Shown: positions 6,487 through 14,548, counted from the stretch's first letter. The stretch: 21,760 nucleotides of DNA from W0P28-013 sp963659365 (GCA_963659365.1 CAVKTI010000043.1:1-21760); one strand, 5' to 3'. Notes: generated by a model not told the origin, from the sequence alone. Program-made: numbers and translations.

Positions 6487-7497
6487 TTATTTGTTCAATG
6501 CCAGTGCCACATTCACGGCGCAAGCCACGGTGCAGCCCACCATCGGGTTGTTGCCGATGCCAAGGAAACCCATCATTTCGACATGGGCAGGCACCGACGA
6601 CGAACCAGCAAACTGTGCATCGCTGTGCATGCGTCCCATGGTGTCGGTCATGCCATACGAGGCGGGACCAGCGGCCATATTGTCGGGGTGCAGCGTGCGT
6701 CCCGTGCCGCCGCCCGATGCTACGCTGAAGTAGGGTTTGCCTGCCAAAATGCGCTCTTTTTTGTAGGTGCCAGCCACTGGGTGCTGAAAACGCGTTGGGT
6801 TGGTAGAGTTGCCCGTAATCGACACATCGACATTCTCTTTCCAGAGAATTGCCACGCCTTCGCGCACATCGTCGGCACCGTAGCATTTCACTTTGGCGCG
6901 CGGACCATCGCTGTAGGCGGTCTCTTTCACCACTTTCAGTTCGCCTGTGTAGTAGTCGAACTCGGTCTGCACGTATGTGAAACCGTTGATGCGACTGATA
7001 ATCATGGCAGCGTCTTTGCCCAGTCCGTTCAAAATGCAGCGCAGTGGGTTTTTACGCACTTTGTTGGCCATTTCGGCAATTTTGATAGCGCCTTCGGCAG
7101 CGGCAAACGACTCGTGTCCAGCGAGGAAGGCGAAACATTGTGTCTCTTCGCGCAGCAGGCGTGCCGCCAAATTGCCGTGTCCGAGTCCCACTTTGCGGTC
7201 GTCGGCCACCGAGCCGGGAATGCAGAAACTCTGCAATCCGATGCCGATGGCTTCGGCAGCGTCGGCGGCGTTTTTGCAGCCTTTTTTCAGTGCGATGGCA
7301 GTGCCAACAACATAGGCCCATTTGGCGTTTTCAAAGCAAATCATCTGCGTCTCTTCGCAGGTTTTATACGGGTCGAGACCTGCCTTTTCGCAGATTTCGT
7401 TGGCCTCTTCGATAGAGGAAATGCCATTCTCTTTCAATGCCGCCAGAATCTGTTTCATACGGCGGTCTTGGCTCTCAAATTTAACTTCTCTAATCAT
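6487..7497 (-). CDS. GGGtGRT protein
   Basis: A 336-residue soluble protein recognised by the family-naming motif GGGTGRT at 262-268 (context SVASGGGTGRTLHPDN). Other conserved-looking blocks are GSVADDRKVGLGHGNLAARLL (95-115, read in two parts), the FLAGHESFAAAEGAIKIA region (124-141) and HVEMMGFLGIGNNPMVG near the C-terminus. The family is found in anaerobic Bacteria, and as I recall its gene sits beside a NifU/IscU-like scaffold gene, as here (7947-8648). Its biochemical activity is not established to my knowledge; a role in cofactor or iron-sulfur handling is inferred only from the partner. It reads in the same direction as the scaffold gene, but a 450-base stretch with a four-helix-bundle gene lies between. 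No promoter of its own is visible, so read-through from 8706-8736 is likely. Confidence 0.85.
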   Translation of the reverse strand: MIREVKFESQDRRMKQILAALKENGISSIEEANEICEKAGLDPYKTCEETQMICFENAKWAYVVGTAIALKKGCKNAADAAEAIGIGLQSFCIPGSVADDRKVGLGHGNLAARLLREETQCFAFLAGHESFAAAEGAIKIAEMANKVRKNPLRCILNGLGKDAAMIISRINGFTYVQTEFDYYTGELKVVKETAYSDGPRAKVKCYGADDVREGVAILWKENVDVSITGNSTNPTRFQHPVAGTYKKERILAGKPYFSVASGGGTGRTLHPDNMAAGPASYGMTDTMGRMHSDAQFAGSSSVPAHVEMMGFLGIGNNPMVGCTVACAVNVALALNK

Positions 7498-7541
7498 AAT
7501 TTCTAAAAATAAATAATAAACAATGAATAATTAACAATAAT

Positions 7542-7916
7542 TTATTGGTTGTTGGCGTTCGACGAATTGATGATGGCTGTGAGAATCCGAATTATTTCGT
7601 TGCAATCGTTTGATATGCTTTCGTACTGATTTTGTTCAAGATAATCGGTAGATTTTAGCAGTCTCAGCCAATAACAAGTTTCGTTGGCCTCCTTTATTGC
7701 AATTTGCAATTTCGACCTAAACTCTTTTCGCGTGCAACCATATTGCGCTTCTGCTATATTTGCTCCAATGCTTGTGCCACTTCGAAGCACTTGCCGTGCC
7801 AAAATAGTTTCGCGTTTCGCCTCATTCTCGTTGTAGCGCAAAAATTTGTAGAGATTCACTATACGAATCGCAAATGCTTCGCTTTTTTCGACAATGATGT
7901 TTGATGCCCCCCGCAT
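7542..7916 (-). CDS. Four-helix-bundle protein (S23 / 23S intervening-sequence family)
   Basis: A 124-residue helical protein of the S23-type four-helix-bundle family. The hallmarks are EAFAIRIVNLYKFLR (13-27), ILARQVLRSGTSIGANIAEA (38-57, the most conserved block) and FRSKLQIAIKEANETCYWLRLL (66-87). Relatives are encoded inside 23S rRNA intervening sequences, occur as solo genes scattered through genomes, and include the Avd accessory proteins of diversity-generating retroelements; no reverse transcriptase is near this copy. Codon use is more AT-rich than in the two flanking genes. It is bordered on both sides by AT-rich words (AATGAATAAT, TAACAAT) in opposite orientation, consistent with insertion between the scaffold and GGGtGRT genes. 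Start is the only in-frame ATG that keeps the first helix. Confidence 0.85.
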   Translation of the reverse strand: MRGASNIIVEKSEAFAIRIVNLYKFLRYNENEAKRETILARQVLRSGTSIGANIAEAQYGCTRKEFRSKLQIAIKEANETCYWLRLLKSTDYLEQNQYESISNDCNEIIRILTAIINSSNANNQ

Positions 7917-7946
7917 TATTATTCATTATTCATTCTTAATTGTTAA

Positions 7947-8648
7947 TTACTCTTTGCGTGGGTCGATGGATTTGACTGCGCCCTGTTCGGGTTTGGTGCG
8001 GCCGTAGGTGCCTGTTACCGACTTTAGGGCTTCGTCGGCAGGAACGCCTTTTTTCACGGCATCCATAAATTTGCCCATGTGTACAAACTCGTAGCCGCAC
8101 ACTTGGTCGTCTTTGTCGAGGAACATGCGCGTGATGTAGCCTTCGGTCAGTTGCAGGTAGCGCGTGCCTTTCTTTTTGGTGCCATAGAGCGTGCCAGTTT
8201 GCGAAATCAGCCCTTTGCCCAAGTCCTCGAGTCCTGCGCCAATCATCAGGCCGCCTTCGGAAAACGCCGACTGCGTGCGTCCATAGACAATTTGCAAGAA
8301 CAGTTCGCGCATGGCCGTGTTGATGGCGTCGCAAACCAAGTCGGTGTTCAATGCCTCGAGCAGCGTTTTGCCCGGCAGAATTTCGGAGGCCATAGCGGCC
8401 GAGTGCGTCATGCCCGAGCAGCCGATAGTTTCGACCAAAGCCTCTTCGATGATGCCGTCTTTCACATTCAGCGTCAGTTTGCAAGCACCCTGTTGCGGTG
8501 CGCACCAGCCGATACCGTGTGTCAAACCAGAGATATCTTTTATCTCTTTGGCTTTCACCCATTTACCCTCTTCGGGAATGGGTGCAGGTCCATGGTTGGG
8601 ACCTTTGGCAACACAACACATGTGTTCCACTTCCTTTGAATAAACCAT
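7947..8648 (-). CDS. NifU/IscU-like iron-sulfur cluster scaffold protein
   Basis: A 233-residue protein related to the scaffold family of Fe-S cluster assembly. The IscU-like part includes HGIGWCAPQQGACKL, with Cys49 and Cys56, and ETIGCSGMTHSAAMASEILPGKT (73-95), with Cys77 matching the conserved GC.....AS pattern and the GKT that follows it in NifU/IscU. It is longer than IscU (about 130) and carries a C-terminal extension with YEFVHMGKFMDAVKKG that is typical of the version paired with GGGtGRT proteins. The frame extends upstream to 8708, but ATG at 8648 (MVYSKEVEHM) is the plausible start because the family begins there and a promoter lies just beyond. First gene of the minus-strand unit running to 6487. 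Confidence 0.8.
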   Translation of the reverse strand: MVYSKEVEHMCCVAKGPNHGPAPIPEEGKWVKAKEIKDISGLTHGIGWCAPQQGACKLTLNVKDGIIEEALVETIGCSGMTHSAAMASEILPGKTLLEALNTDLVCDAINTAMRELFLQIVYGRTQSAFSEGGLMIGAGLEDLGKGLISQTGTLYGTKKKGTRYLQLTEGYITRMFLDKDDQVCGYEFVHMGKFMDAVKKGVPADEALKSVTGTYGRTKPEQGAVKSIDPRKE

Positions 8649-8705
8649 AAGTTCTTGATTTTTATAGGGTTTGTAACTCAAAAAATATGCTTCGTCTTTA
8701 ACCCA

Positions 8706-8736
8706 CAAAAATACTATTTTTTTAGCACATAGAAAA
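8706..8736 (-). promoter_or_regulatory. Probable promoter for the scaffold gene
   Basis: On the minus strand TATTTTTG (8713-8706) matches the -7 consensus TAnnTTTG. A T-rich TATTTT element sits 19 bases upstream (from 8733) in place of TTTG. The leader to ATG 8648 would be about 50 bases. Confidence 0.5.
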
Positions 8737-8818
8737 TAGTTCTTTTTTCAGTCGCAAGATATGAGTAGCAAGTAGCAAGAGAGTGTGAAAGTTTGAAAGT
8801 ATAAAAGTGCGAAAGTAG

Positions 8819-8837
8819 GGACGCACCGAGTGCGTCC
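8819..8837 (+). repeat. GGACGCAC hairpin repeat, copy H2
   Basis: Identical to 4342-4360 (8 bp stem, CGA loop), preceded by GAAAGTAG and followed by GTTTC. Confidence 0.85.
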
Positions 8838-8902
8838 GTTTCTTGCGCTGTGCGCTATTTTTGTGTTTCTATGTTCTCTTGTGACTTTGTGATTTGGTTT
8901 CC

Positions 8903-9024
8903 AACCCCTCCGAAAAACTATCGTTTTTCTCGTCCCCTTGCAAAGGGGACAGGCACGCACCCAAGTTGGTTCTGTCCTCTCCCCTTTTCAAGGGGAGTAC
9001 CTGCCGAATGGCAGGGGTAGGGTT
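8903..9024 (-). repeat. Multi-hairpin intergenic repeat R4
   Basis: Same orientation as R3: AACCCCTCC start, a GAAAAAC/GTTTTTC hairpin in place of the GCTTCGC one, GTCCCCTT-GCA-AAGGGGAC, CCCAAGTTGG, CTCCCCTT-TTC-AAGGGGAG, TGCCGAATGGCA and GGGTAGGGTT end. Replacement of one end hairpin by another intact hairpin mirrors R2 (AGAAAAACGGCAGTTTTTC). Confidence 0.8.
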
Positions 9025-9189
9025 GGAAAATAACTTAATAATTCAATGATTTTTCTCAAAAAAATCATCACATTTCTCCCCCTTTCAAGCAAAAAAAGAG
9101 TTAAAAATTCATAAATTTTTTGGCGAATGGGTGTTATATCAAAAAAAATGCCTATATTCGCAGCGTAATCTTTTGAAAAACAGACTATC

Positions 9190-10146
9190 GTGCAGAACTA
9201 CATCGAACAACAACTGAAAAGTATCAACTGGAACATTGCGCCAGAGGAACTCTATCAACCCATTGGCTACGCGCTCGAAAGTGGCGGCAAACGCATCCGC
9301 CCCATGCTCACACTCATGGCGTGCGAACTCTTTGGCGGCACGCGCGACGAAGCGTTGCCAGCGGCTTTAGCCATCGAGGTTTTCCACAATTTTACGCTGC
9401 TTCACGACGATGTGATGGACTGCGCCGATGTGCGTCGTGGTCGCCCTACGGTACACCGCAAATGGGACACAAATACGGCCATTCTCAGCGGCGATGCCAT
9501 GATGATAAAAGCCTACGAATTTTTGCAACAACTGCCCAGCGATAAACTGCTCGCCGTGCTGCCAATTTTTACCGAAACGGCACTGCAAGTGTGTGAAGGT
9601 CAGCAATATGATGTCAATTTTGAGCGATGCGAAGGGGTGTCGTTCGACAACTATTTCGAGATGATTCGCAAAAAGACGGCCGTGCTGCTGGCAGCGGCAC
9701 TCAAAATTGGCGCAATAGTGGGCGGGGCTACCGAAACCGACGCACAAAATCTCTACAATTTTGGCATCGAAATAGGGCTTGCATTCCAACTGCGCGACGA
9801 CTATCTGGACGCATTCGGCGACGAAAAGACCTTTGGGAAGCGCATTGGCGGCGATATTCTCGTTGGCAAAAAAACTTTTTTGCTCATCACTGCGCTGCAC
9901 CGTGCCGACGACGAACTGCGTGCCAAAATCAAACAGACGCTTGCCGATTACCGTCTGCCCGACGACGAAAAAATTGCGACCATCACAGCGACTTATCAAC
10001 AACTTGGCGTTCTAAAAATCTGCGAAGAACAAGTCAATGAGCGTTATCAACAGGCACTCGCAGCACTCAAACAGATTTCTGGTGCAAAAAACAGCCTGCA
10101 ACCCTTCATTACCTTGGCCGCCAAATTGATGGGACGGGACGCGTGA
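9190..10146 (+). CDS. Polyprenyl synthetase (short-chain trans-prenyl diphosphate synthase)
   Basis: A 318-residue all-helical trans-isoprenyl diphosphate synthase that condenses isopentenyl diphosphate with allylic diphosphates in the cytosol. Landmarks: GGKRIRP (32-38), first aspartate-rich motif DDVMD (73-77), RRGRPTVH (82-89), KKT (161-163), second motif DDYLD (203-207) with FQLR before it, and GKRIGGDI (216-223). The first motif has no two-residue insert, and Phe68, five residues before it, is aromatic; by established rules for the family this limits chain length and suggests a C15-C20 product such as geranylgeranyl diphosphate rather than a long quinone side chain. The start is GTG: the frame is closed by TAA at 9166 and no ATG precedes the conserved region. 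It is the sole gene of its unit as far as visible. Confidence 0.9.
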   Translation: MQNYIEQQLKSINWNIAPEELYQPIGYALESGGKRIRPMLTLMACELFGGTRDEALPAALAIEVFHNFTLLHDDVMDCADVRRGRPTVHRKWDTNTAILSGDAMMIKAYEFLQQLPSDKLLAVLPIFTETALQVCEGQQYDVNFERCEGVSFDNYFEMIRKKTAVLLAAALKIGAIVGGATETDAQNLYNFGIEIGLAFQLRDDYLDAFGDEKTFGKRIGGDILVGKKTFLLITALHRADDELRAKIKQTLADYRLPDDEKIATITATYQQLGVLKICEEQVNERYQQALAALKQISGAKNSLQPFITLAAKLMGRDA

Positions 10147-10487
10147 TAAGAGTGAGGAGTGGTGCGGCAAGGCCGCAATTTCAGATTTCAGAATTTCAAA
10201 TTTCAAATTAATGGATTAACCAAATCCACAAATCAACAAAAATACAGAAACAGTGCGAAGCACGAGAATTTTTGCGATAAGCGAGAGCAGAGTCAAACTC
10301 GTTTGAACTATGCCGAGCGTAGCAAAAATCTTGCAAAGCAGAAACTTAGAAACAAAAATTGCGATAGCAATTTTGAAAAACCAGAAACTAGAAACCAGAA
10401 ATAAACTGCACAGACCTTCACTAACGCGTTAAACTTATCAACTCATCAACTTTTCAACGACAAATCAACCAATCAACCTATAAAACT
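10147..10487. other. Repeat-filled spacer
   Basis: No gene. In order: GTGAGGAGTG plus hairpin TGCGGC-AAG-GCCGCA (10163-10177), ATTTCAGA/ATTTCAAA words (10178-10208), AACCAAATC/AATCAACA words, hairpin GTGC-GAA-GCAC (10253-10263), the 60 bp repeat (10271-10330), TAGAAAC words, hairpin AAAATTGC-GATA-GCAATTTT (10355-10374 region), then CAACTTATCAACTC-type words up to the ATG at 10488. No promoter recognised. Confidence 0.65.
10271..10330 (+). repeat. 60 bp dispersed repeat, forward copy
   Basis: Contains TTTGCGAT, AAGCGAGAGCAG, TCAAAC, GTTTGA and ATGCCGAGCGT. The reverse complement of 14549-14609 matches over the whole length with a few substitutions and one-base gaps. Both copies lie in spacers. 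Confidence 0.75.
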
Positions 10488-11222
10488 ATGCCATACAGAC
10501 GCTTACCAAACACCGATCTGGCGCGGTTGCGCGCTTTGGAACGCATCATCGATGTCGATTCGTTCGTTGTGGGCGAACTGCCGCTGTCGTACAAACTGCT
10601 GAACGAGGCGCGGGTCAATTACCCACTGTTTCTCAATCTGGTGCAACTCTACAACCAGACTTTCGAAAACCAAGTGCAGGCCAACCGAAAGTATCAGCAC
10701 ATTGTGAAAAATGCGCGACTCTACATTTCGCATTTCATTCAGGTGCTGAATTTGGCTGTTATTCGTGGCGAAATCAAAAAGGATCACAAGCGTTTCTACA
10801 AGTTGGAACCCGACAATTTTACGCTGCCCGACCTGAACAACGAACAGGCTATCACCGACTGGGGGCGCAACATCATCGAGGGCGAAAACGAACGCATGCG
10901 CAACGGCGGCGCACCGCTGCAAAATCCCTCAATCGCCAAAGTGAAAGTGCATTACGACATTTTCAAGGAGTATAAAAACAGCCAAAAAGTGCACCAAAGC
11001 AGCACCGCACGCAACCTCGACAGCGTGGTAGAGATGCGCGTGAAAATAGACCAACTCATTCGCGAAATCTGGGATTCGATAGAGAAGGCCTATGCGGCGC
11101 AACCGCCCTACAAACGCTTGAAAAGTTGCGAAAACTGCGGATTGGTTTACTACCTGCGCAAAGGCGAAAAACCGCTCACCGCTGCCGACGATGTGGCCGC
11201 TGCAACTCCAAACCAAGCATAG
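10488..11222 (+). CDS. Conserved-looking hypothetical protein upstream of comEC
   Basis: A 244-residue soluble protein that I do not recognise. It is predicted to be mostly helical: an Arg/Leu-rich start (YRRLPNTDLARLRALERI), long amphipathic segments at 32-105 and 160-203, and a CENCG motif (CxxC, 214-217) followed by LVYYLRKGEKPL near the end. The CxxC pair could hold half a metal site or be a redox pair, but there is no second pair in the protein. A low-complexity Ala-rich tail closes it. Its TAG stop is 9 bases before the comEC start and in the same frame, so the two genes are almost surely co-transcribed and perhaps translationally coupled. Codon use matches the neighbours, which supports a real gene. 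No function proposed. Confidence 0.75.
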   Translation: MPYRRLPNTDLARLRALERIIDVDSFVVGELPLSYKLLNEARVNYPLFLNLVQLYNQTFENQVQANRKYQHIVKNARLYISHFIQVLNLAVIRGEIKKDHKRFYKLEPDNFTLPDLNNEQAITDWGRNIIEGENERMRNGGAPLQNPSIAKVKVHYDIFKEYKNSQKVHQSSTARNLDSVVEMRVKIDQLIREIWDSIEKAYAAQPPYKRLKSCENCGLVYYLRKGEKPLTAADDVAAATPNQA

Positions 11223-11231
11223 CACGGCGTT

Positions 11232-13295
11232 TTGAATTTTTTGGCGAAAACACCCTTTCTGCGCCTCTTTGCGTTTCTCGCTACGGGAATCGTTGTGGGC
11301 GAGTTTGTCGGCTACAATGCGCTGACCGCGCTGCTGCTGTGCCTTGTCGGCATAGGGCTGATGGCGGTGGCATTTTCCGTCAAAAATACGGCGACCAACT
11401 ACAAACTGCGCGGGCTGTTCGGGCTGGGACTGTTTGGCACGCTGGCGGCGTTGGGACTTTTTCTACAACACAATTTCGCCGAACAGACACGCCTCGATTT
11501 TCCGCCAGAAGCCGCCATCTACGAGGTGGAACTGACCTCGAGTCCGATAGTGAAAGAGCGCAGCGTGATGTTTCACGCACAAACGCACAGTCGCACCGAC
11601 AGCGCAGGCACGCAAGCCGTCGAAAAAAATGTGATTCTCTACATCGCCAAAGATTCGGCGGCAATCGCACTACAACGCGGTGCGCAGTTGCTGGTGCAGA
11701 GTAGCATTGCCGAACCGCAAACTACGGGCAATCCCGAAGAGTTCGACTACGGCCTCTATCTGCGACACCAAGGCATTGGCGGCAGCGGCTATGTGGCGGC
11801 CGATTCGTGGCAAAAAATTGGCGAAGCAAGCGGCTTTTCGCTGATAAACTTTGCCGACGATTGCCGCGCCTACCTGCTCGACATCTACAAGCGCATGGGG
11901 CTGACTGGCGACGAATTTGGTATGCTGGCGGCACTGACGCTCGGCTACAAAGATGCGCTCACGCCCGAACTGCGCGAGAGTTTCAGCACTACGGGCGCAA
12001 TGCATGTGCTGGCGGTGAGCGGCCTACATGTGGGCATCATCTATGCGGTTTTTGGTCTAATTTTGTCGCTGGTGCTGCGCAATACACGCCGCAACGAGCG
12101 GCTGAAATCGGCACTCATCATTCTCTTTTTGTGGTTCTACGCGTTTGTTACAGGTTTGTCGCCATCGGTGCTGCGCGCTACCATCATGTTTTCGTGCATG
12201 GCGTTGGCGGGAATCATCGGGCGCAAGTCGCAAACATTCAACACCATATTTCTGTCGGCGTTTTTGCTGCTGCTCTACAAACCGACGCTTCTGTTCGATG
12301 TCGGCTTCGAATTGAGTTACAGCGCGGTGATTGCCATCGTCTATTTTCAGCCGAAAATTGTCGGGTTGCTGACCGTGAAAAACCGTTTTCTGCGCTGGGC
12401 GTGGGAACTGACGGCGGTGTCGCTGGCGGCGCAAATTGGCACTGCGCCATTTTCAATCTACTATTTTCACCAATTTCCCAACTACTTTTTGTTGAGCAAT
12501 TTCGTGGTGATTCCAGCGGCGTCGGTCATTCTCTACGGCGCGGTGCTGCTCTTTGTTACGGCGTGGATTCCGTTTGTGGGTGCGCTGGTGGCGTGGCTGC
12601 TCAACTGGGTGCTGAAGGCGATGTATTTTCTCATTGCCTGCATCGAAAATCTGCCGCATGCGCTCTCCATCGTTTGGATCGACGATTGGCAGTTGTGGCT
12701 GCTCTATCTGGCGATAATCGCCTGCGGATTTTGTTGCTATCGGCTCACTTTCAGTAACTTAAGTCTGACTCTGATGGCGATTTTAGCCTTTTTTGCGCTG
12801 CAAACATGGCACCGCTACCAAGCACTTACCACCGACGAGTTGGTGGCGTTCAACCACTCTAAATCGCTGTTTGTCAATCGAATAACGCACGACGAAAATT
12901 TGGTCATCGCTGCCGATTCTACGCTCTATCCGCGCTTGGCGGGCGACTATTGGGAGAAAATCGAGGCTGCGCCGCCACATTTTGTGGCCGACAGCACACT
13001 GGCGAGCCGCGCTTTCACTTTTGCTGGCAAGCGTGTGCTGGTGCTCGACCAGAACTATTTTCGTTACAAAATTGCGCCCGAGCCGCTGGCGGTCGATTAT
13101 CTCATTGTGGGGCGAGCGGTCTATCCAGCCGACGATTTTTTCGACTTTGTGCAGCCGCAGATGCTTATCACTTCGGGCGAAGTTTACGCACGCAACGATT
13201 TGAAATTCAAAGAGTTGTGCGAAAACCAAGGCTGCACTTTCTACTCGGTGAAAACCGACGGTGCATGGCGATTGGCTGTCAATAGATTAGACTGA
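11232..13295 (+). CDS. comEC: ComEC/Rec2-family DNA-uptake channel protein
   Basis: A 687-residue inner-membrane protein of the ComEC/Rec2 family, which moves single-stranded DNA into the cytoplasm during natural transformation. N-terminal helices (about 8-90) precede a soluble DUF4131/OB-like part (about 90-210) with NPEEFDYGLYLRHQGI. The Competence domain then starts at MLAALTLGYKDALTPELRESF and carries the signature HVLAVSGLHVGIIYAVFG; about eight more helices follow to about 530. The last 140 residues are soluble and lack the full metallo-beta-lactamase domain of Bacillus ComEC, as is common in Bacteroidota. The start appears to be TTG at 11232: the frame is closed by the TAG of the previous gene at 11220-11222, and MNFLAKTPFLRL is the expected N-terminus. 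The 3' end overlaps the convergent lipoate ligase gene by 17 bases. Confidence 0.9.
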   Translation: MNFLAKTPFLRLFAFLATGIVVGEFVGYNALTALLLCLVGIGLMAVAFSVKNTATNYKLRGLFGLGLFGTLAALGLFLQHNFAEQTRLDFPPEAAIYEVELTSSPIVKERSVMFHAQTHSRTDSAGTQAVEKNVILYIAKDSAAIALQRGAQLLVQSSIAEPQTTGNPEEFDYGLYLRHQGIGGSGYVAADSWQKIGEASGFSLINFADDCRAYLLDIYKRMGLTGDEFGMLAALTLGYKDALTPELRESFSTTGAMHVLAVSGLHVGIIYAVFGLILSLVLRNTRRNERLKSALIILFLWFYAFVTGLSPSVLRATIMFSCMALAGIIGRKSQTFNTIFLSAFLLLLYKPTLLFDVGFELSYSAVIAIVYFQPKIVGLLTVKNRFLRWAWELTAVSLAAQIGTAPFSIYYFHQFPNYFLLSNFVVIPAASVILYGAVLLFVTAWIPFVGALVAWLLNWVLKAMYFLIACIENLPHALSIVWIDDWQLWLLYLAIIACGFCCYRLTFSNLSLTLMAILAFFALQTWHRYQALTTDELVAFNHSKSLFVNRITHDENLVIAADSTLYPRLAGDYWEKIEAAPPHFVADSTLASRAFTFAGKRVLVLDQNYFRYKIAPEPLAVDYLIVGRAVYPADDFFDFVQPQMLITSGEVYARNDLKFKELCENQGCTFYSVKTDGAWRLAVNRLD

Positions 13296-14265
13296 AAATA
13301 TCGGCGATGATGGTGCTGCTTTCGCCTTCGGGAATGGCTGGTGCAGCCGTTGTGGAGGCGTTTTTCAAAAGATTTTCGGCGTGCGCTATCGCCTCGGGTT
13401 GCAGACTATCAGAGGCAACCACCGCTTCGCAAATAACGCCACGCTCCTCGTCGATGCGCAAATCCACCTCGACACGCCCCCACGCAAATTGCGCACTACG
13501 CACGGCACAAAAATTGCGCCAACGGCCATACAGATAGTCGTCGCTCTGGAGGTGGCGGCAAAGTGCTTGCGCCTTGGCATCGCAGAGCGCGTCGAACGCC
13601 ACGCTGCGCGCTTGACCTTGGTAAACGCTTTGGAAGGCATCAATCAGGTGCGGCACGCAATTTTCGGCGGTGATGTCCGCCACTTCCGACAGATTGACCA
13701 CGCGGCTCGCCACCGACCGCACGCCATGTTTTTGCAGTTTTGCCTGATTCACTTTCAGATAACGCGCCATGCGCTCGCCATCGGTTTTGATGAGCAGCGT
13801 GCCGTGGTGCAACGCTTGCCACTGCGTGCGCCCAAACGCATTGCCCGAAAATTTGCGCCCCTCGAAAGTGATGTCGTTGCGCCCCGACACCTCGGTTTCG
13901 AGTCCAAAATGGCGCAATGCCTCCTGAATGACACGCATCTGCCGCCCGACATCGTAGAGCCGCCTATCGGCTACAAACGAGAAGTTCAGATTGCCCAAAT
14001 CGTGATACACGGCACCGCCGCCAGTCCGCCGCCGCGCCAAATGCCCGCCATCGGCCACAAGCGCACTCACTGCGCACTCTGTGTAGGGATTTTGGTTCGC
14101 CCCGATGACCACCGTGCGCTCGTTTTGCCACAGAAAAAGCGTTACAGCGTTTGGCGCATACTCCTCGAGCAGCCGACTTTCGACCGCCAAATTCATATAC
14201 GGATCGTAACTTTTCCCCACAACAATGCGGAGTTCAGGAGTTTGTGCTTTGTTCATTTTTTTCAA
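13279..14265 (-). CDS. lplA: Lipoate-protein ligase A
   Basis: A 328-residue cytosolic ligase that activates lipoate with ATP and transfers it to lysines of lipoyl domains (2-oxoacid dehydrogenases, GcvH). Diagnostic motifs are RRTGGGAVYHDLGNLNFSF (79-97, lipoyl-AMP binding), GRKFSGNAFG (136-145) with Lys138 as the conserved catalytic lysine, and HHGTLLIKTD (153-162). A C-terminal accessory domain of about 80 residues (about 250-328) is present, and the length matches E. coli LplA (338), so this is the complete self-sufficient type rather than a LipB or short LplA. Start ATG 14265 (MKKMNKAQ); ATG at 14256 is also possible. Repeat words (ATTTCAGA family) come within about 10 bases of the start. 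It overlaps the end of comEC on the other strand. Confidence 0.9.
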   Translation of the reverse strand: MKKMNKAQTPELRIVVGKSYDPYMNLAVESRLLEEYAPNAVTLFLWQNERTVVIGANQNPYTECAVSALVADGGHLARRRTGGGAVYHDLGNLNFSFVADRRLYDVGRQMRVIQEALRHFGLETEVSGRNDITFEGRKFSGNAFGRTQWQALHHGTLLIKTDGERMARYLKVNQAKLQKHGVRSVASRVVNLSEVADITAENCVPHLIDAFQSVYQGQARSVAFDALCDAKAQALCRHLQSDDYLYGRWRNFCAVRSAQFAWGRVEVDLRIDEERGVICEAVVASDSLQPEAIAHAENLLKNASTTAAPAIPEGESSTIIADIFSLIY

Positions 14266-14445
14266 ATTTCAGAGTTTCAGAATTTCAGGATTTCAAATTG
14301 TTGAATTGTTTAATCGTTGAACTGTTGAACAAACATTTTTTAACGATTTGATTTTCAATTACTTAATTAGACTTTGGCGGCTTTCTTGATTCCAACTCGG
14401 CATTGGGCGGCGAGTGTCAAAAATCAGGTTTTGTGTTTCGAAAAA

Positions 14446-14484
14446 GCGTCATCACTGTTTGAGCGAAAGCGAGTTTGATGACGC
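14446..14484. repeat. Inverted repeat around GCGAAAGC
   Basis: Perfect 9 bp arms GCGTCATCA and TGATGACGC flank CTGTTTGAGCGAAAGCGAGTT. The centre GCGAAAGC is a sequence known to form a very stable DNA mini-hairpin. Function unknown. Confidence 0.65.
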
Positions 14485-14548
14485 CGAAACCAAAACCGCC
14501 AATTTTTGGCAACGCTCGCGCCCCTGCCGCGACTTTTCTTTAATTCTT

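Larger units (their letters stand above)
8649..9189. other. Repeat-filled spacer between divergent genes
   Basis: No gene. Contents: scaffold-gene leader and promoter (8649-8736), a 23-base stretch at 8750-8772 exactly repeated at 14668-14690, GTAGCAA and GAAAGT words (8762-8816), hairpin H2 (8819-8837), multi-hairpin repeat R4 (8903-9024), then AT-rich sequence. TATATTCG at 9153-9160 is one base off a -7 box for the gene at 9190, but I see no good -33 element. Confidence 0.65.

Noticed and set aside
6346..7506. 386-codon plus-strand open frame
   Set aside because: Antisense of the GGGtGRT gene, no recognisable protein features.
7542..7916. Diversity-generating retroelement suggested by the Avd-like protein
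   Set aside because: No reverse transcriptase, template or variable repeat is present in the neighbourhood; a solo S23-type gene is the simpler reading.
10871..11222. Zinc ribbon in the unknown protein
   Set aside because: Only one CxxC pair exists in the chain, so a complete zinc site within one molecule is not supported.
13381..14304. 307-codon plus-strand open frame
   Set aside because: Antisense of lplA, whose motifs are unmistakable.
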